Both the position numbers and the translations under genes were made by a program. DNA of 64,000 nucleotides from Colimorpha sp045222295. Lineage in GTDB: Bacteria; Bacteroidota; Bacteroidia; Bacteroidales; P3. Shown in pieces: positions 18,786 through 27,927 of the stretch; the first letter of the stretch is position 1; the number at the start of each line of letters is the position of its first letter. The notes under the pieces were generated by a model. The model made no database searches. It saw only the letters and a list, made by a program, of their open reading frames with translations, and was not told where the DNA came from. The stretch lies in NCBI GenBank assembly GCA_045222295.1, contig JBGUXP010000014.1:1-64000 (forward strand), written 5' to 3'.

Positions 18786-19736
18786 ATGCGCCCCTATATC
18801 CTATTATATAAGACATTGGTACCGTGGAAGTATCGGCACTACCTGCAGCTTGCCGGCGGCGACAAGGACAAATGCCATGAGACGCTGCTCCACGGCACTT
18901 TCTACGAAGAATACGACCTTTACGGCTTCGCCGGCAAGAGCGAGGGCGAACGGCGGGAGTACCTCACCGATGCCCTCAGGGATCGCATCTGCCGTCGTGT
19001 GAACAGTTGTGCCGGCGAGTGTATTGTAGCCAACAAATGGAAGACTTACCAAAAACTAAAACCTTTCTATCACCGTCAAATCATCCTCCTACAGGACGAG
19101 ACCTCGAGGCAAGCCATTGCCGCCCTCGGCGTACAAGACGGGCGACTGGTAACGAAGCCCGCCGACAACTGTGGCGGTCGCGGCGTGGAGTTGCTGCAAG
19201 CCTCCACGAAAGAGGAATGGCTACAACTGCTGGAAAATCGCAAAGGGATGCTCTTCGAGCAGTGCATTCCTCAATCCGATGCCACCGCCCGCTGGAACAG
19301 CGATTCCGTCAACACTATCCGCGTCAACACCTTTCGCAGAGGCCACGACGTGCGATTCTTCACCTCGTTTATCCGTACTGGCCGCAGGGGAGCCTTCGTT
19401 GACAACGGAGCTCAAGGTGGCATCTTCGCCTCAATCGACGATGCCTCAGGCCTCATCATCACCGATGGCTACGACGAACATGGCAACGCCTACCACTTCC
19501 ACCCCGACAGCGGCACACGATACCGAGGGGAACAACTGCCACACTGGCAGGAGTTGCTGACACTAACACGCGATATGGCATTGTCGTTGGACGGAATGAC
19601 CTACATAGGCTGGGACATGGCCCTGACCGACAACGGCTGGGAGCCCGTCGAAGCCAACCGAGGTGAATACGTGGCGCAACAGGTAACTCTCGGCTATGGC
19701 TTACGCCACGAATTCGAAAAGATGTGCGGATTATAA
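18786..19736 (+). CDS. ATP-grasp protein, sugar-transfer associated type
   Basis: A 316-residue protein resembling the sugar-transfer-associated ATP-grasp family, which is often found in exopolysaccharide and cell-surface glycan loci. Visible ATP-grasp features are GRLVTKPADNCGGRGVELL (ATP-binding Lys and Gly loop), MLFEQCIPQ, SVNTIRVNTFR, GAFVDNGAQGG, and the Mg-binding end GWEPVEANRGEY. The start at ATG 18786 is fixed by the promoter at 18738-18768. No glycan cluster surrounds it; neighbours are aroQ (divergent) and gdhA (convergent). The substrate is unknown. Confidence 0.78.
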   Translation: MRPYILLYKTLVPWKYRHYLQLAGGDKDKCHETLLHGTFYEEYDLYGFAGKSEGERREYLTDALRDRICRRVNSCAGECIVANKWKTYQKLKPFYHRQIILLQDETSRQAIAALGVQDGRLVTKPADNCGGRGVELLQASTKEEWLQLLENRKGMLFEQCIPQSDATARWNSDSVNTIRVNTFRRGHDVRFFTSFIRTGRRGAFVDNGAQGGIFASIDDASGLIITDGYDEHGNAYHFHPDSGTRYRGEQLPHWQELLTLTRDMALSLDGMTYIGWDMALTDNGWEPVEANRGEYVAQQVTLGYGLRHEFEKMCGL

Positions 19737-19760
19737 ATGCCTAAAAGAAGAAAGAAAAAA

Positions 19761-19786
19761 AAGCCGTCCCGATTGGGACGGCTTTT
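19761..19786. terminator. Bidirectional terminator between the ATP-grasp gene and gdhA
   Basis: A 10-bp perfect stem (AAGCCGTCCC / GGGACGGCTT, loop GATT) has an A-run before it and a T-run after it, so it can stop both convergent genes. Confidence 0.9.
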
Positions 19787-19816
19787 CGTATGGATGAATA
19801 TTACCTAATCGACGGA

Positions 19817-21160
19817 TTAGATGATACCCTGAGCAACCATGGCTTTGGCAACGCGCATGAAGCCGGCGATGTTGGCACCCTTCACATAGTTGATGGTACC
19901 GTCAGCCTGCTTACCGTGCTCGACGCACATGTCATAGATGTTGTTCATGATGGTGTGGAGGTTCTTGTCGACCTCTTCGGCAGTCCAGTTGCGGTGTTCA
20001 GCGTTCTGGCAGATTTCGAGGCCAGAGGTGGCAACACCACCAGCGTTGACAGCCTTACCGGGGCCGAAGGGCACCTTGGCAGCCTGGATGGCGGCAATAG
20101 CGCCGGGCTGGCAGCCCATGTTGGAAACCTCAGCAACATACTTCACGCCATTGGCGAGGAGCATCTTAGCATCTTCCTCAGCGAGCTCGTTCTGGAAGGC
20201 GCAGGGCATAGCGATGTCGCACTTCACAGTCCAAGCCTTCTTACCAGCAGTGAATTTGGCCTTGCCGGGGAACTTGGTGGCCATATCCTCAACCTTGTTA
20301 CGGTTGCTGGCACGCATCTCGAGCATGTAGTCAATCATCTCCTTGGTGATACCGTCGGCGATTTCGCAGACACCGTCGGGGCCGCTGATAGCGACAACCT
20401 TGGCACCCAGCTCGGTGGCCTTGATGGCAGCACCCCAAGCCACGTTACCGAAGCCAGAGAGGGCGATACGCTTGCCTTCCATCTTGTCACCTTTCTCCTT
20501 CACCATGCGCTCGACATAGTAGACGGCACCGAAACCAGTGGCCTCGGGACGGATGAGGGAACCACCCCAGCCGTAGCTCTTACCGGTCAGAGCACCAGTG
20601 CTGTGCTCGCGGGCGAGTTTCTTGTACATACCGTACATGTAACCGATTTCGCGGCCACCAACTCCCACGTCACCAGCGGGGCTGTCCTGGTCGGGTCCGA
20701 TGTTGCGCCAGAGTTCATAGACGAAGGCCTGGCAGAAACGCATGATCTCAGCGTCGCTCTTGCCCATGGGGTCGAAGTCGGAACCACCCTTACCACCGCC
20801 GAGAGGCAGCATGGTGAGGCTGTTCTTGAAGATCTGCTCGAAGCCGAGGAATTTCAGCATCGACTCGTTCACCTTCGGGTGGAAGCGGAGACCGCCCTTG
20901 TAGGCACCAAGAGCGGCGTTGTACTGCACGCGGTAGCCGAGGTTCACCTGGGTCTGACCCTTATCGTCAACCCACACGACGCGGAATTTGAAGATACGAT
21001 CGGGCTCAACAATGCGCTCAACAATCTTAGCAGCTTCAAATTCGGGATGTTTGTTGTATTCTTCCTCGATGGTTTCCAGAACCTCGCGAACGGCCTGCAA
21101 GTACTCGTTTTCACCAGGATGTTTGGCCTCCAGGTTGGCCATAATTTCGTTTACTTTCAT
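19817..21160 (-). CDS. gdhA: NADP-type glutamate dehydrogenase
   Basis: Reductive amination of 2-oxoglutarate to glutamate, the main ammonia-assimilation route in many Bacteroidales. The 447 residues fit the hexameric class. Motifs: YRVQYNAALGAYKGGLRFHP, LPLGGGKGGSDFDP (with the active-site Lys region), PAGDVGVGGREIGYM, and the Rossmann IALSGFGNVAWGAA. AISGPDGV after the third strand is typical of the NADP enzymes. It is monocistronic, with its own promoter box and the shared terminator. A long antisense frame of 459 codons covers it and is treated as a shadow. Confidence 0.96.
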   Translation of the reverse strand: MKVNEIMANLEAKHPGENEYLQAVREVLETIEEEYNKHPEFEAAKIVERIVEPDRIFKFRVVWVDDKGQTQVNLGYRVQYNAALGAYKGGLRFHPKVNESMLKFLGFEQIFKNSLTMLPLGGGKGGSDFDPMGKSDAEIMRFCQAFVYELWRNIGPDQDSPAGDVGVGGREIGYMYGMYKKLAREHSTGALTGKSYGWGGSLIRPEATGFGAVYYVERMVKEKGDKMEGKRIALSGFGNVAWGAAIKATELGAKVVAISGPDGVCEIADGITKEMIDYMLEMRASNRNKVEDMATKFPGKAKFTAGKKAWTVKCDIAMPCAFQNELAEEDAKMLLANGVKYVAEVSNMGCQPGAIAAIQAAKVPFGPGKAVNAGGVATSGLEICQNAEHRNWTAEEVDKNLHTIMNNIYDMCVEHGKQADGTINYVKGANIAGFMRVAKAMVAQGII

Positions 21161-21204
21161 GATATTTAATAAATTAGGTTAAACTTTAATTTTTTTTCAG
21201 TTCA

Positions 21205-21213
21205 GCAAATGTA
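21205..21213 (-). promoter_or_regulatory. Promoter -7 element for gdhA
   Basis: TACATTTGC on the minus strand matches TAnnTTTGC, 45 bases upstream of the gdhA ATG. Confidence 0.6.
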
Positions 21214-21259
21214 CGCTCTTTTTTTTATATAAAAAAATTTATTTTAATTTTTAACAAAA

Positions 21260-22069
21260 TTAATAGTAGCAAGTATCGACAAAATTCTTGATGCGCGGTT
21301 TGACATATTCGCGTTCTTCCATGAAGGACATATGTCCCACATGATCAAGGAGCAGTATTTCAGAATGATGCGGAAGCATAGCCTGCGAGATAGCAATCTC
21401 TAACGGAATGCGATTGTCGTTCTTGCCATAAATGAAGAGCACCGGCACCTCCAGTTGCTGAAGGACGGCAATGCGCGAGGGGCGTGCCATCATACCCTTT
21501 TGGGCGGCGATAATGGACTCGGCACGGGTCTCGAGGCACTGCTCTTTGAGGTCTTTGATGTCCTGCGAGAGGGCTGCACGCTTGCTCTCGTCGAAGAGTG
21601 TGGGGACGAAGTTGACGATATAGGAAGCACGGTTTTCCATCACCTGCTCGCAAACCGCCAGACGGCTAGCCCGATGCTGCTCGCTATCGGCAAGGGCATG
21701 GGAGTTGATAATTCCCAAGCCTCGGAGGGTATAGGGATACTTCTCTGCGAAAGCCAGAGCAACATAACCACCCATGGAATGGCCTATCATAACACACTGG
21801 TCGACACCGGATTCCTCAAGAACACGCTTAACAATACCTGCCATAAAATCCATTGAATGGACCTCGCAGAAGGAATCTGTATGTCCGTGGCCGGGGAGGT
21901 CAATAGTAATCACACGCAATTCGTGCATATAACTAAGCACATAGGAGCTCCATACATCCACATTTTGCAAAAAGCCGTGAAGCAGTACCAATACTTTTCC
22001 GTTGCTACGGCCCTCGTCACGATAGTGTACCGCGTGGCCGTCGACCATGAGAATTCGGTGTTGTTCCAT
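21260..22069 (-). CDS. Alpha/beta hydrolase
   Basis: A 269-residue cytoplasmic alpha/beta-hydrolase fold protein. The oxyanion segment LLHGFLQN is at about residues 29-36. The nucleophile elbow is GHSMGG with Ser98. The acid is in IYGKNDNRIP and the catalytic His in LDHVGHMSFMEE near the end, so the triad is complete. The substrate (ester, thioester or other) cannot be inferred. It is the last gene of a run of five co-directional genes and starts 18 bases after the PorE-like gene. Confidence 0.85.
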   Translation of the reverse strand: MEQHRILMVDGHAVHYRDEGRSNGKVLVLLHGFLQNVDVWSSYVLSYMHELRVITIDLPGHGHTDSFCEVHSMDFMAGIVKRVLEESGVDQCVMIGHSMGGYVALAFAEKYPYTLRGLGIINSHALADSEQHRASRLAVCEQVMENRASYIVNFVPTLFDESKRAALSQDIKDLKEQCLETRAESIIAAQKGMMARPSRIAVLQQLEVPVLFIYGKNDNRIPLEIAISQAMLPHHSEILLLDHVGHMSFMEEREYVKPRIKNFVDTCYY

Positions 22070-22087
22070 AATGCTGTTTTTTTATTG

Positions 22088-24853
22088 CTATTGTTTTTCT
22101 CTAAAATGTACCGCCACCCCCGATTTTCCAAGACGATTCACATTGACGTTGCCATAGGCGGAAATGATAATACGGGAGTTGTCGATACCTTTTTCATTCA
22201 TAAAAGCACGGATTATTTGTCCACGCTCAAGGGAGAGGTGGTAGCAGAGTTTGTCATCGCCACCGGCCACATCTATACAAAATTCCACCACACCGTTAGG
22301 GTTGTGGCTGAGAAACTGTGCCAGTTGCTCAAGCTGCAACTTTGCGACAGGCTGCAAGTCGGCAGCCGAAGAAGTGAATTCCACCGCAGGAAGAGGCACA
22401 GGCTTGTCCATCGATACCAGCACGGGGAAGGTATACCCTTTGAGGCGTTGCATTGCCTTGGTTTGGGGATTAATGACGATAGCGGGAACAAAGAGAAGCC
22501 CAGCATCCCCCAGAACGGCATAAGATTTATCCTTGTGTACAGTGATGGAGAGAGTGCCACTCGTTCCCGAGCAGTCAACTACCTGAGAAACAGATTGCAG
22601 CGCCATATCGACCACACGTACACGGAGCAGATCCGACTCCAGACCAAGGATATCAACAGTATAGGGTTCATACGAATTGGACGCATCGTGCACCGTGGGG
22701 AAACTATAGCAGGAGAAGGTACCAAGGTTGTTATTGGCAGAAAAGAAGATACGGTTTTCATCGGGGCTAAAACTGAGACCTGTCTCATTGTAGCCTGAGT
22801 TAATCTCCTTGCCTATATTCCGAGGTGTCGACCATGAGGTCCATTCACACACATCGGTACGGGTTGAAACATAGATATCGCCATATCCCAGACCTCCACG
22901 ACCATCAGTGACGAAATAGAGCGTCTTCAAGTTGCGACTCAGTATGGGACAACGCTCGCTATAGGGGGTATTGATGATATTTCCCAGATTAACGGGAGTA
23001 CCCCAGCCATCATTGATATAAGGGATAAAATAGAGGTCAGTAGCCAAGGCGGTGTCGCCATGGAAATAGGTGCCCGACTGCTGTAAATTATAGCCGTTGG
23101 GACGATCGGAGGCCAATAGGAGGCCGCCGCCGTCAGGCAGCATGTAGGCGTCGGTCTCGATATAGTCGGTATTGACCGGATAGGGCGGAATGTCTGTGAT
23201 ACGCCAACCATCACCGTCCTTCTCCGCCATCATGATGTTACCCTCCGAGCCGAGGAGCATACGAGTGCCACCAGAATAGAAGCCAAAGAGAGTCAGACCC
23301 GTAGTATTAACTATCGAGGGAAAGGACACCTCTCCGGCAGGATGCCATTGTCCCCCTTCTTTGACAGCATAGCAGATACGACGTGTGAGGCCGACACGGG
23401 TAAAATAGAGACGGCCATCAGCTTCGTTGAGACAGGGGTTCATGATGTTATAAGTAGCCGAGAGCTCCTTGGCGAGCCTACGCCCTGTGGCAGGCGCCGC
23501 CAACACGCGCTGGAGTTCTTGATACTCGTCGCTGGCGATACTGTCAAAGCAAATGTCGAACTTTCGCACACGCTCAAGAGCCGCTTTATAGTTGCCAGAA
23601 GCCACCATTGCCTGAATCATGCGCTGCAACGGGACGAGGGCTATCTTCTTCCCCACCATCTGGCGCACAAATCCTGCATAACGATCATATTCAACCTCAA
23701 GAAAATCGGGCAACAGATTAACACGATCAATCATCTGGGCCATCTCAAGGTCATTCTCAACAGTACGCTGGTAAGGATATTCAGGATGTTCCTTATTGAA
23801 GTGCTTAACGGGGGCACCATTGCCCTCTGCAGCATGCCAAGAGTAATAAAGATTAAAGACCTGTTCGTAGAAAGAATCGAGTTTAAAATGCTTCAGATAA
23901 TAGCGGGCGGCAGCCACATCCTGTTTCTGCACAATAAGTTTATGCATCTCATCCATAGCACTATCAGCCAATGTGTTATCCGAGTAAGTACTAGCAAAGA
24001 CCGCATAATCCAAGGCCGTCTCGCACTTGGAATAAGCCATCTCGAGAAGTTTGTCAAGGTGGTCACGGGCCTGCTGACTCTCGTCGCTGGCGGGATAACG
24101 TTTCAAGAAGCTCTTGAAGGACTCCACATCGCCATATTTGCTGGCCGTGGCATAAGCCAAGCGGCTTTTCTGCTTCTCGGCGGCACGCAGCACCGAGGGA
24201 CTCTTCGGAAAACGAGCGGCCACGGCATCAACCTGTGCTTCGGTGGTTACCTCCTCAAACAGGCCAGAAGCCAGGCGGGACAGGTGTCCTTCCATCTGCT
24301 CAGCCTCCGTGGTGCCGGGATAGGCCTCGATAAAATGATAGTATGCCTCAGCAGTGCCCTTCCTCAAACAGTCGTCGTGCACCTGATTGATGCGGCGTTG
24401 ATGCAGGAGTTTCAAGATATCCTTGTGGAACCCGAAAACCTCGAAATAGGCATCAAGCTCAGTACCCGTCATGTCACCACGCACCTGAACGGTATTGTAG
24501 GCGGCATTGACAATAGCCTGGCGGGCCTGACGGATGGTAGTAATGGTGATATCGCTACGCAACAGACGCGTCAACTCACTATTACGGCCGTTTTCAATCA
24601 AATTGATATGGCAAACTTCTGCCCTCTGGATATACTTCATCGCCATCGGCAGGTTACGCATCGGATGGGAATTGTCGAAATAGAACAAAGCCAGATTGTA
24701 GAGAGCCTCTACATCATCGGGATTCTTGGCGTAGGCATTGCCATATTTGGAGAAGCGGGATTGATAGTCGCTGACAGTGTCCACGGAAAGACTTTGCGCC
24801 GTCGCCACCGCAGTCATCATGCAGCAAGACAATATCAATGCCACCCGTTTCAT
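22088..24853 (-). CDS. PorE-like TPR / beta-propeller / OmpA-like protein
   Basis: A 921-residue protein from the ATG at 24853; an upstream in-frame TTG is less likely. Signal peptide MKRVALILSCCMMTAVATA. The N-terminal half is helical and TPR-like (NPDDVEALYNLALFYFD). About residues 470-720 hold PD40/WD40-type propeller blades (DGRLYFTRVG, SRNLKTLYFVTDGRGGLGYGD, SPDENRIFFSANN). The C-terminal ~100 residues look like a degenerate OmpA domain (VEFCIDVAGGDDKLCYHLSLERGQ with SAYGN). This order recalls PorE of the type IX secretion system, which anchors the machine to peptidoglycan. PorE is a lipoprotein, whereas no good lipobox is seen here, so it may be a paralogue. Confidence 0.65.
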   Translation of the reverse strand: MKRVALILSCCMMTAVATAQSLSVDTVSDYQSRFSKYGNAYAKNPDDVEALYNLALFYFDNSHPMRNLPMAMKYIQRAEVCHINLIENGRNSELTRLLRSDITITTIRQARQAIVNAAYNTVQVRGDMTGTELDAYFEVFGFHKDILKLLHQRRINQVHDDCLRKGTAEAYYHFIEAYPGTTEAEQMEGHLSRLASGLFEEVTTEAQVDAVAARFPKSPSVLRAAEKQKSRLAYATASKYGDVESFKSFLKRYPASDESQQARDHLDKLLEMAYSKCETALDYAVFASTYSDNTLADSAMDEMHKLIVQKQDVAAARYYLKHFKLDSFYEQVFNLYYSWHAAEGNGAPVKHFNKEHPEYPYQRTVENDLEMAQMIDRVNLLPDFLEVEYDRYAGFVRQMVGKKIALVPLQRMIQAMVASGNYKAALERVRKFDICFDSIASDEYQELQRVLAAPATGRRLAKELSATYNIMNPCLNEADGRLYFTRVGLTRRICYAVKEGGQWHPAGEVSFPSIVNTTGLTLFGFYSGGTRMLLGSEGNIMMAEKDGDGWRITDIPPYPVNTDYIETDAYMLPDGGGLLLASDRPNGYNLQQSGTYFHGDTALATDLYFIPYINDGWGTPVNLGNIINTPYSERCPILSRNLKTLYFVTDGRGGLGYGDIYVSTRTDVCEWTSWSTPRNIGKEINSGYNETGLSFSPDENRIFFSANNNLGTFSCYSFPTVHDASNSYEPYTVDILGLESDLLRVRVVDMALQSVSQVVDCSGTSGTLSITVHKDKSYAVLGDAGLLFVPAIVINPQTKAMQRLKGYTFPVLVSMDKPVPLPAVEFTSSAADLQPVAKLQLEQLAQFLSHNPNGVVEFCIDVAGGDDKLCYHLSLERGQIIRAFMNEKGIDNSRIIISAYGNVNVNRLGKSGVAVHFREKQ

Positions 24854-24860
24854 AAACAAG

Positions 24861-25385
24861 TTATTTTATTGAGCTCAAAATATCTTTAAACTCAAAATCC
24901 ATCTCCTCGAAGGTATCCTTGGTGGTCTCCAGACGGAACTCAACAGTGGTGCCACGATCAGTGAAGTAGGTCATGTAGAACTGGTAATCCTTCTGATCCG
25001 AAGGGTTAGTGTAGGCACCGACATATCCGATACCGCCCTTGGCAGGCAATCCCTCGCCCTTGGAGAACTCCTTGAGTGCCTGATAAGGTTGTTTCTCATA
25101 GCGCTCATAGACCAGGTCGTAGAGGTCGCCGTCATAGTGTTTGTTGACATAAATGCGCAGGAACGGCAGCACGGTGTCGCCCTCCACGTCTTTCACGACA
25201 TGGCCGGTGTAACAGTAGAGATAGATATCGCCGCCCTCGGGCAATTCGAAGGTGCGCAGATAGCGCCAGTCCTCATTGTTGAGACGGTAGGTGACACTGG
25301 TCCCAGGAATAGTGAGCTGGGCTGAAACCACATTGCTCATTAAACCCATCAACCACATCAAACCTATCAAAAGAATCTTTTTCAT
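24861..25385 (-). CDS. Secreted protein of unknown function
   Basis: A 174-residue protein with a signal peptide (MKKILLIGLMWLMGLMSNVVSAQ) encoded by a repetitive AAACC-ATCA type sequence, then a beta-rich body (TYRLNNEDWRYLRTFELPEGGDIYLYCYTG) with many aromatic residues. No family is recognised and no catalytic motif is seen. It is coupled to the glycosyltransferase gene by an ATGA overlap and followed 7 bases later by the PorE-like gene, so it may serve the same envelope process. Confidence 0.6.
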   Translation of the reverse strand: MKKILLIGLMWLMGLMSNVVSAQLTIPGTSVTYRLNNEDWRYLRTFELPEGGDIYLYCYTGHVVKDVEGDTVLPFLRIYVNKHYDGDLYDLVYERYEKQPYQALKEFSKGEGLPAKGGIGYVGAYTNPSDQKDYQFYMTYFTDRGTTVEFRLETTKDTFEEMDFEFKDILSSIK

Positions 25386-26578
25386 ATCTCTATCCTTTCG
25401 TTATAGAAGTTCAACAATTTCTCGGCAAGTTTATCTTCGTCATACCGGTCAGCGACCAGTCTTTCGGCCGCCTTCCCCACCCGACGACAGAAGCCATCGT
25501 CCTCCAGACAGCGCTTAATCTGCTTGGCAAACTCTTGGGGGGTGTTGGCGATCAATAGATTCTCGCCATCGGTATACTCTATTCCTTCGGCGCCAACAGT
25601 GGTAGTGATGACGGTCTTGCCAACCGACATCGCCTCGATTATCTTCACCCTGATTCCACTGCCGCTAAGCAACGGCACTACATTTATTTTCTTGCTGCCG
25701 ATAAAACACAACGCATCTGGCACCTCGCCCAACACGGAGACCCCCTCCACCTGTGTCTTCATCAGGGACTCCGACATCTTGCGGCCTGCCAGATAAAGCT
25801 TCGCCTGGGGAACCTCGGCATGAACCACTGGCCAAATGTCCTCCAGAAGCCAGCGAACGCTCTCCTGGTTGGGAAGCCAGTCCATAGCACCAATGTGGAA
25901 AAGCGAATCGGGTTCCACCTCCACCTGCGGCAATTTCGGAATCCTCACACCGAAGGGAATAACTGCCATGGGCATGCGATAGCCATTTGCCCTGAAATAA
26001 TCAGCATCGATTTGTGTAACACAAACTACGCCGTCGTAATCATTGATATGCTCCAACTCATAGGCGCGCAGTGTCAGCGAGAGGTGCTTGAGATACCACT
26101 TCTTCAAAGGCTTGTCACAACTCTTAGCCAAACGGTCCCATATGAGGTGCTCAACATTGTGAGCCCGCATAATCACCTTGGCACCAGAGTATTTCCTAAT
26201 CAGTGGCACATAGGGAGTCAAAAAGATGCTATCCACATGCACAACATCAAACTGCTCCTGCTCGAGAACCTGTCGTAGCTTGGTAGCAAAAGCGTCGCTG
26301 ATGTAGCGTTGCACATGGTACGACTGACCGCACAGCATGGCCACCATAGCAGGAAAGACTTTCACCCTGAGGTCGACATATACCGACTCGTAGCCCGTGT
26401 GGGATCGATACTCCTCCATAGCTGCATCCTGTTTGACGGGATGCTTGTCGCTCTCCACTGTCAACACCTTCACCGTGCAGCCTTTGGCAAGCAGGCCCTG
26501 CGTGATGAAGTTGATACCCATCGCCCCTCCGTCAATGGGAGGAAAAGGGGGTTTATTGCAGAGTTGGAGTACCTTCAT
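25382..26578 (-). CDS. Glycosyltransferase, GT4-like
   Basis: A 398-residue GT-B fold glycosyltransferase (ATG at 26578). The N-terminal acceptor domain starts MKVLQLCNKPPFPPIDGGAMG, with FDVVHVDSIFL and VIMRAHNVEHLIWDR. The C-terminal nucleotide-sugar domain has FHIGAMDWLPNQESVRWL and the E-x7-E type region SGSGIRVKIIEAMSVGKTVITT. The donor and acceptor are unknown; glycan or glycolipid assembly in the envelope is likely. The stop overlaps the next ATG. YitT lies 42 bases upstream on the same strand. Confidence 0.85.
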   Translation of the reverse strand: MKVLQLCNKPPFPPIDGGAMGINFITQGLLAKGCTVKVLTVESDKHPVKQDAAMEEYRSHTGYESVYVDLRVKVFPAMVAMLCGQSYHVQRYISDAFATKLRQVLEQEQFDVVHVDSIFLTPYVPLIRKYSGAKVIMRAHNVEHLIWDRLAKSCDKPLKKWYLKHLSLTLRAYELEHINDYDGVVCVTQIDADYFRANGYRMPMAVIPFGVRIPKLPQVEVEPDSLFHIGAMDWLPNQESVRWLLEDIWPVVHAEVPQAKLYLAGRKMSESLMKTQVEGVSVLGEVPDALCFIGSKKINVVPLLSGSGIRVKIIEAMSVGKTVITTTVGAEGIEYTDGENLLIANTPQEFAKQIKRCLEDDGFCRRVGKAAERLVADRYDEDKLAEKLLNFYNERIEI

Positions 26579-26620
26579 ATCAATTAACAACGCTATTTCT
26601 CTGTTTTTATTGTATCAAGG

Positions 26621-27586
26621 TCATTCTTTCGGCAAAGCCTTGAAACCGAATCCAAGAATCTCAGAGCTCTCCATGATGTTAACAAAAGCCTTGGGATCAA
26701 TACGGTGGAGATTGCTCTTGAGTTTCACCATATCGGCACGGTCGAGAGTGACATAGATCATCTTACGCTCGTTGCCCTGATAGAGGCCGGTTCCCACCAA
26801 CAGGGTACCGCCACGCTGCAGGTCGTTGAGAATATAGCTTCGCACGGACTCCACCTCGTCGGTGATGATAAACATGGTCTTGTAACTCTTCATGCCATCA
26901 ACCACAAGGTCGATAACCTTACCCTCGATGAATATGATGATGATGGAGTAAATTGGCAGACGGATATCGCCGAATGCGATAAGGGTGCTGAGGGTAATGA
27001 TGCCGTCGACAATCATAACGAGGGTGCCGAGAGATATCTTGGTGTACTTGTGGAGAATCATAGAGATGATATCCGAGCCGCCGCTTGTGGCGCCGCTGCG
27101 GAAAATCATACCGATGGCAACACCGTAAATAAGGCCGGCGACGACGGTGTTAAGAAAATAGTCAGGGACAAAGTACTGGAAGAGATTCTCACCCACGGCG
27201 AATTTCACCGAGGAGGCAGTGCCTTGGTCAAGGATGCCAATGCTATAATCATAAATCACAGGCTTGTAGCCCCATGTACTCTCTAAGATAAACGTAAAGA
27301 GGAATATAAGAGCGGTGGAGAGGATGGTTTTGAAGCCAAACTTGGGGCCAAGAATCCAGGTGCCGATGAGAAGCAGAGGGACATCCATGCAGATGGCATA
27401 GAGGGAGATTTTCCAAGGCCAGAGTGTGTTAAAGACATTGGAAAGACCATAAGTGCCACCAGGGGCCATGAGGTAGGGGTTAACGAACATCACGTCACCC
27501 ACGGCAAACAAGGCACTGCCCAGGATGAGTAAAAAATAGGCGAGAAATTCCTGTTTAAACTTGCTTTTTTTGTCAATATTTGTCAT
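26621..27586 (-). CDS. YitT family membrane protein with DUF2179 domain
   Basis: A 321-residue inner-membrane protein. From the ATG at 27586, about five to six hydrophobic segments are followed by a soluble C-terminal DUF2179 domain (MFIITDEVESVRSYILNDLQRGGTLLVGTG...KMIYVTLDRADMVKLKSNLHRID). The family motif SGATSGGSDIISMIL is present near the middle. The function of YitT proteins is poorly defined; they are usually annotated as putative transporters. It is the first gene of the co-directional run to the alpha/beta hydrolase gene. Confidence 0.88.
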   Translation of the reverse strand: MTNIDKKSKFKQEFLAYFLLILGSALFAVGDVMFVNPYLMAPGGTYGLSNVFNTLWPWKISLYAICMDVPLLLIGTWILGPKFGFKTILSTALIFLFTFILESTWGYKPVIYDYSIGILDQGTASSVKFAVGENLFQYFVPDYFLNTVVAGLIYGVAIGMIFRSGATSGGSDIISMILHKYTKISLGTLVMIVDGIITLSTLIAFGDIRLPIYSIIIIFIEGKVIDLVVDGMKSYKTMFIITDEVESVRSYILNDLQRGGTLLVGTGLYQGNERKMIYVTLDRADMVKLKSNLHRIDPKAFVNIMESSEILGFGFKALPKE

Positions 27587-27639
27587 AAATGCTTTATTGT
27601 TAATATATAATTTAAAAAAAATACACAATGGTTAATTTG

Positions 27640-27648
27640 CAAAGATAC
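27640..27648 (-). promoter_or_regulatory. Promoter -7 element for the yitT run
   Basis: TATCTTTGC on the minus strand matches TAnnTTTGC, 54 bases upstream of the ATG at 27586. Confidence 0.6.
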
Positions 27649-27789
27649 AAAAAAATTCCCAAAATACACACAGACGCATGAAAAACATTTCCCCCTCCCC
27701 TTCCCATTCCTTCTCATCTCCTACAAAAAGAATACTCACAGTAGTCAAAAAAAATGGAGTGCAACTATTATTGCAATCCATTAATTATG

Positions 27790-27862
27790 AGCGACAAACG
27801 GGGCTCGAACCCGCGACCTGCGGCTTGGGAAGCCGCCGCTCTACCAACTGAGCTATTGTCGC
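27790..27862 (-). tRNA. tRNA-Gly (anticodon CCC)
   Basis: A complete 73-nt cloverleaf: acceptor GCGACAA/TTGTCGC, D arm GCTC/GAGC, anticodon stem GCGGC/GCCGC with loop TTCCCAA, T arm GCGGG-TTCGAGC-CCCGT, discriminator U. Anticodon CCC reads the glycine codon GGG. No CCA is encoded. It is flanked by YitT and purM on the same strand. Confidence 0.95.
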
Positions 27863-27927
27863 ATTTAACACCCCTAAAAACGCACCTCGCTTTTTTTTAT
27901 TGCACAGGGGTGAAAAAAAATTAATTC

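Noticed and set aside
19790..21169. 459-codon open frame antisense to gdhA
   Set aside because: Same reason: it mirrors gdhA codon bias; low-complexity Val/His/Glu-rich product, no promoter or family.
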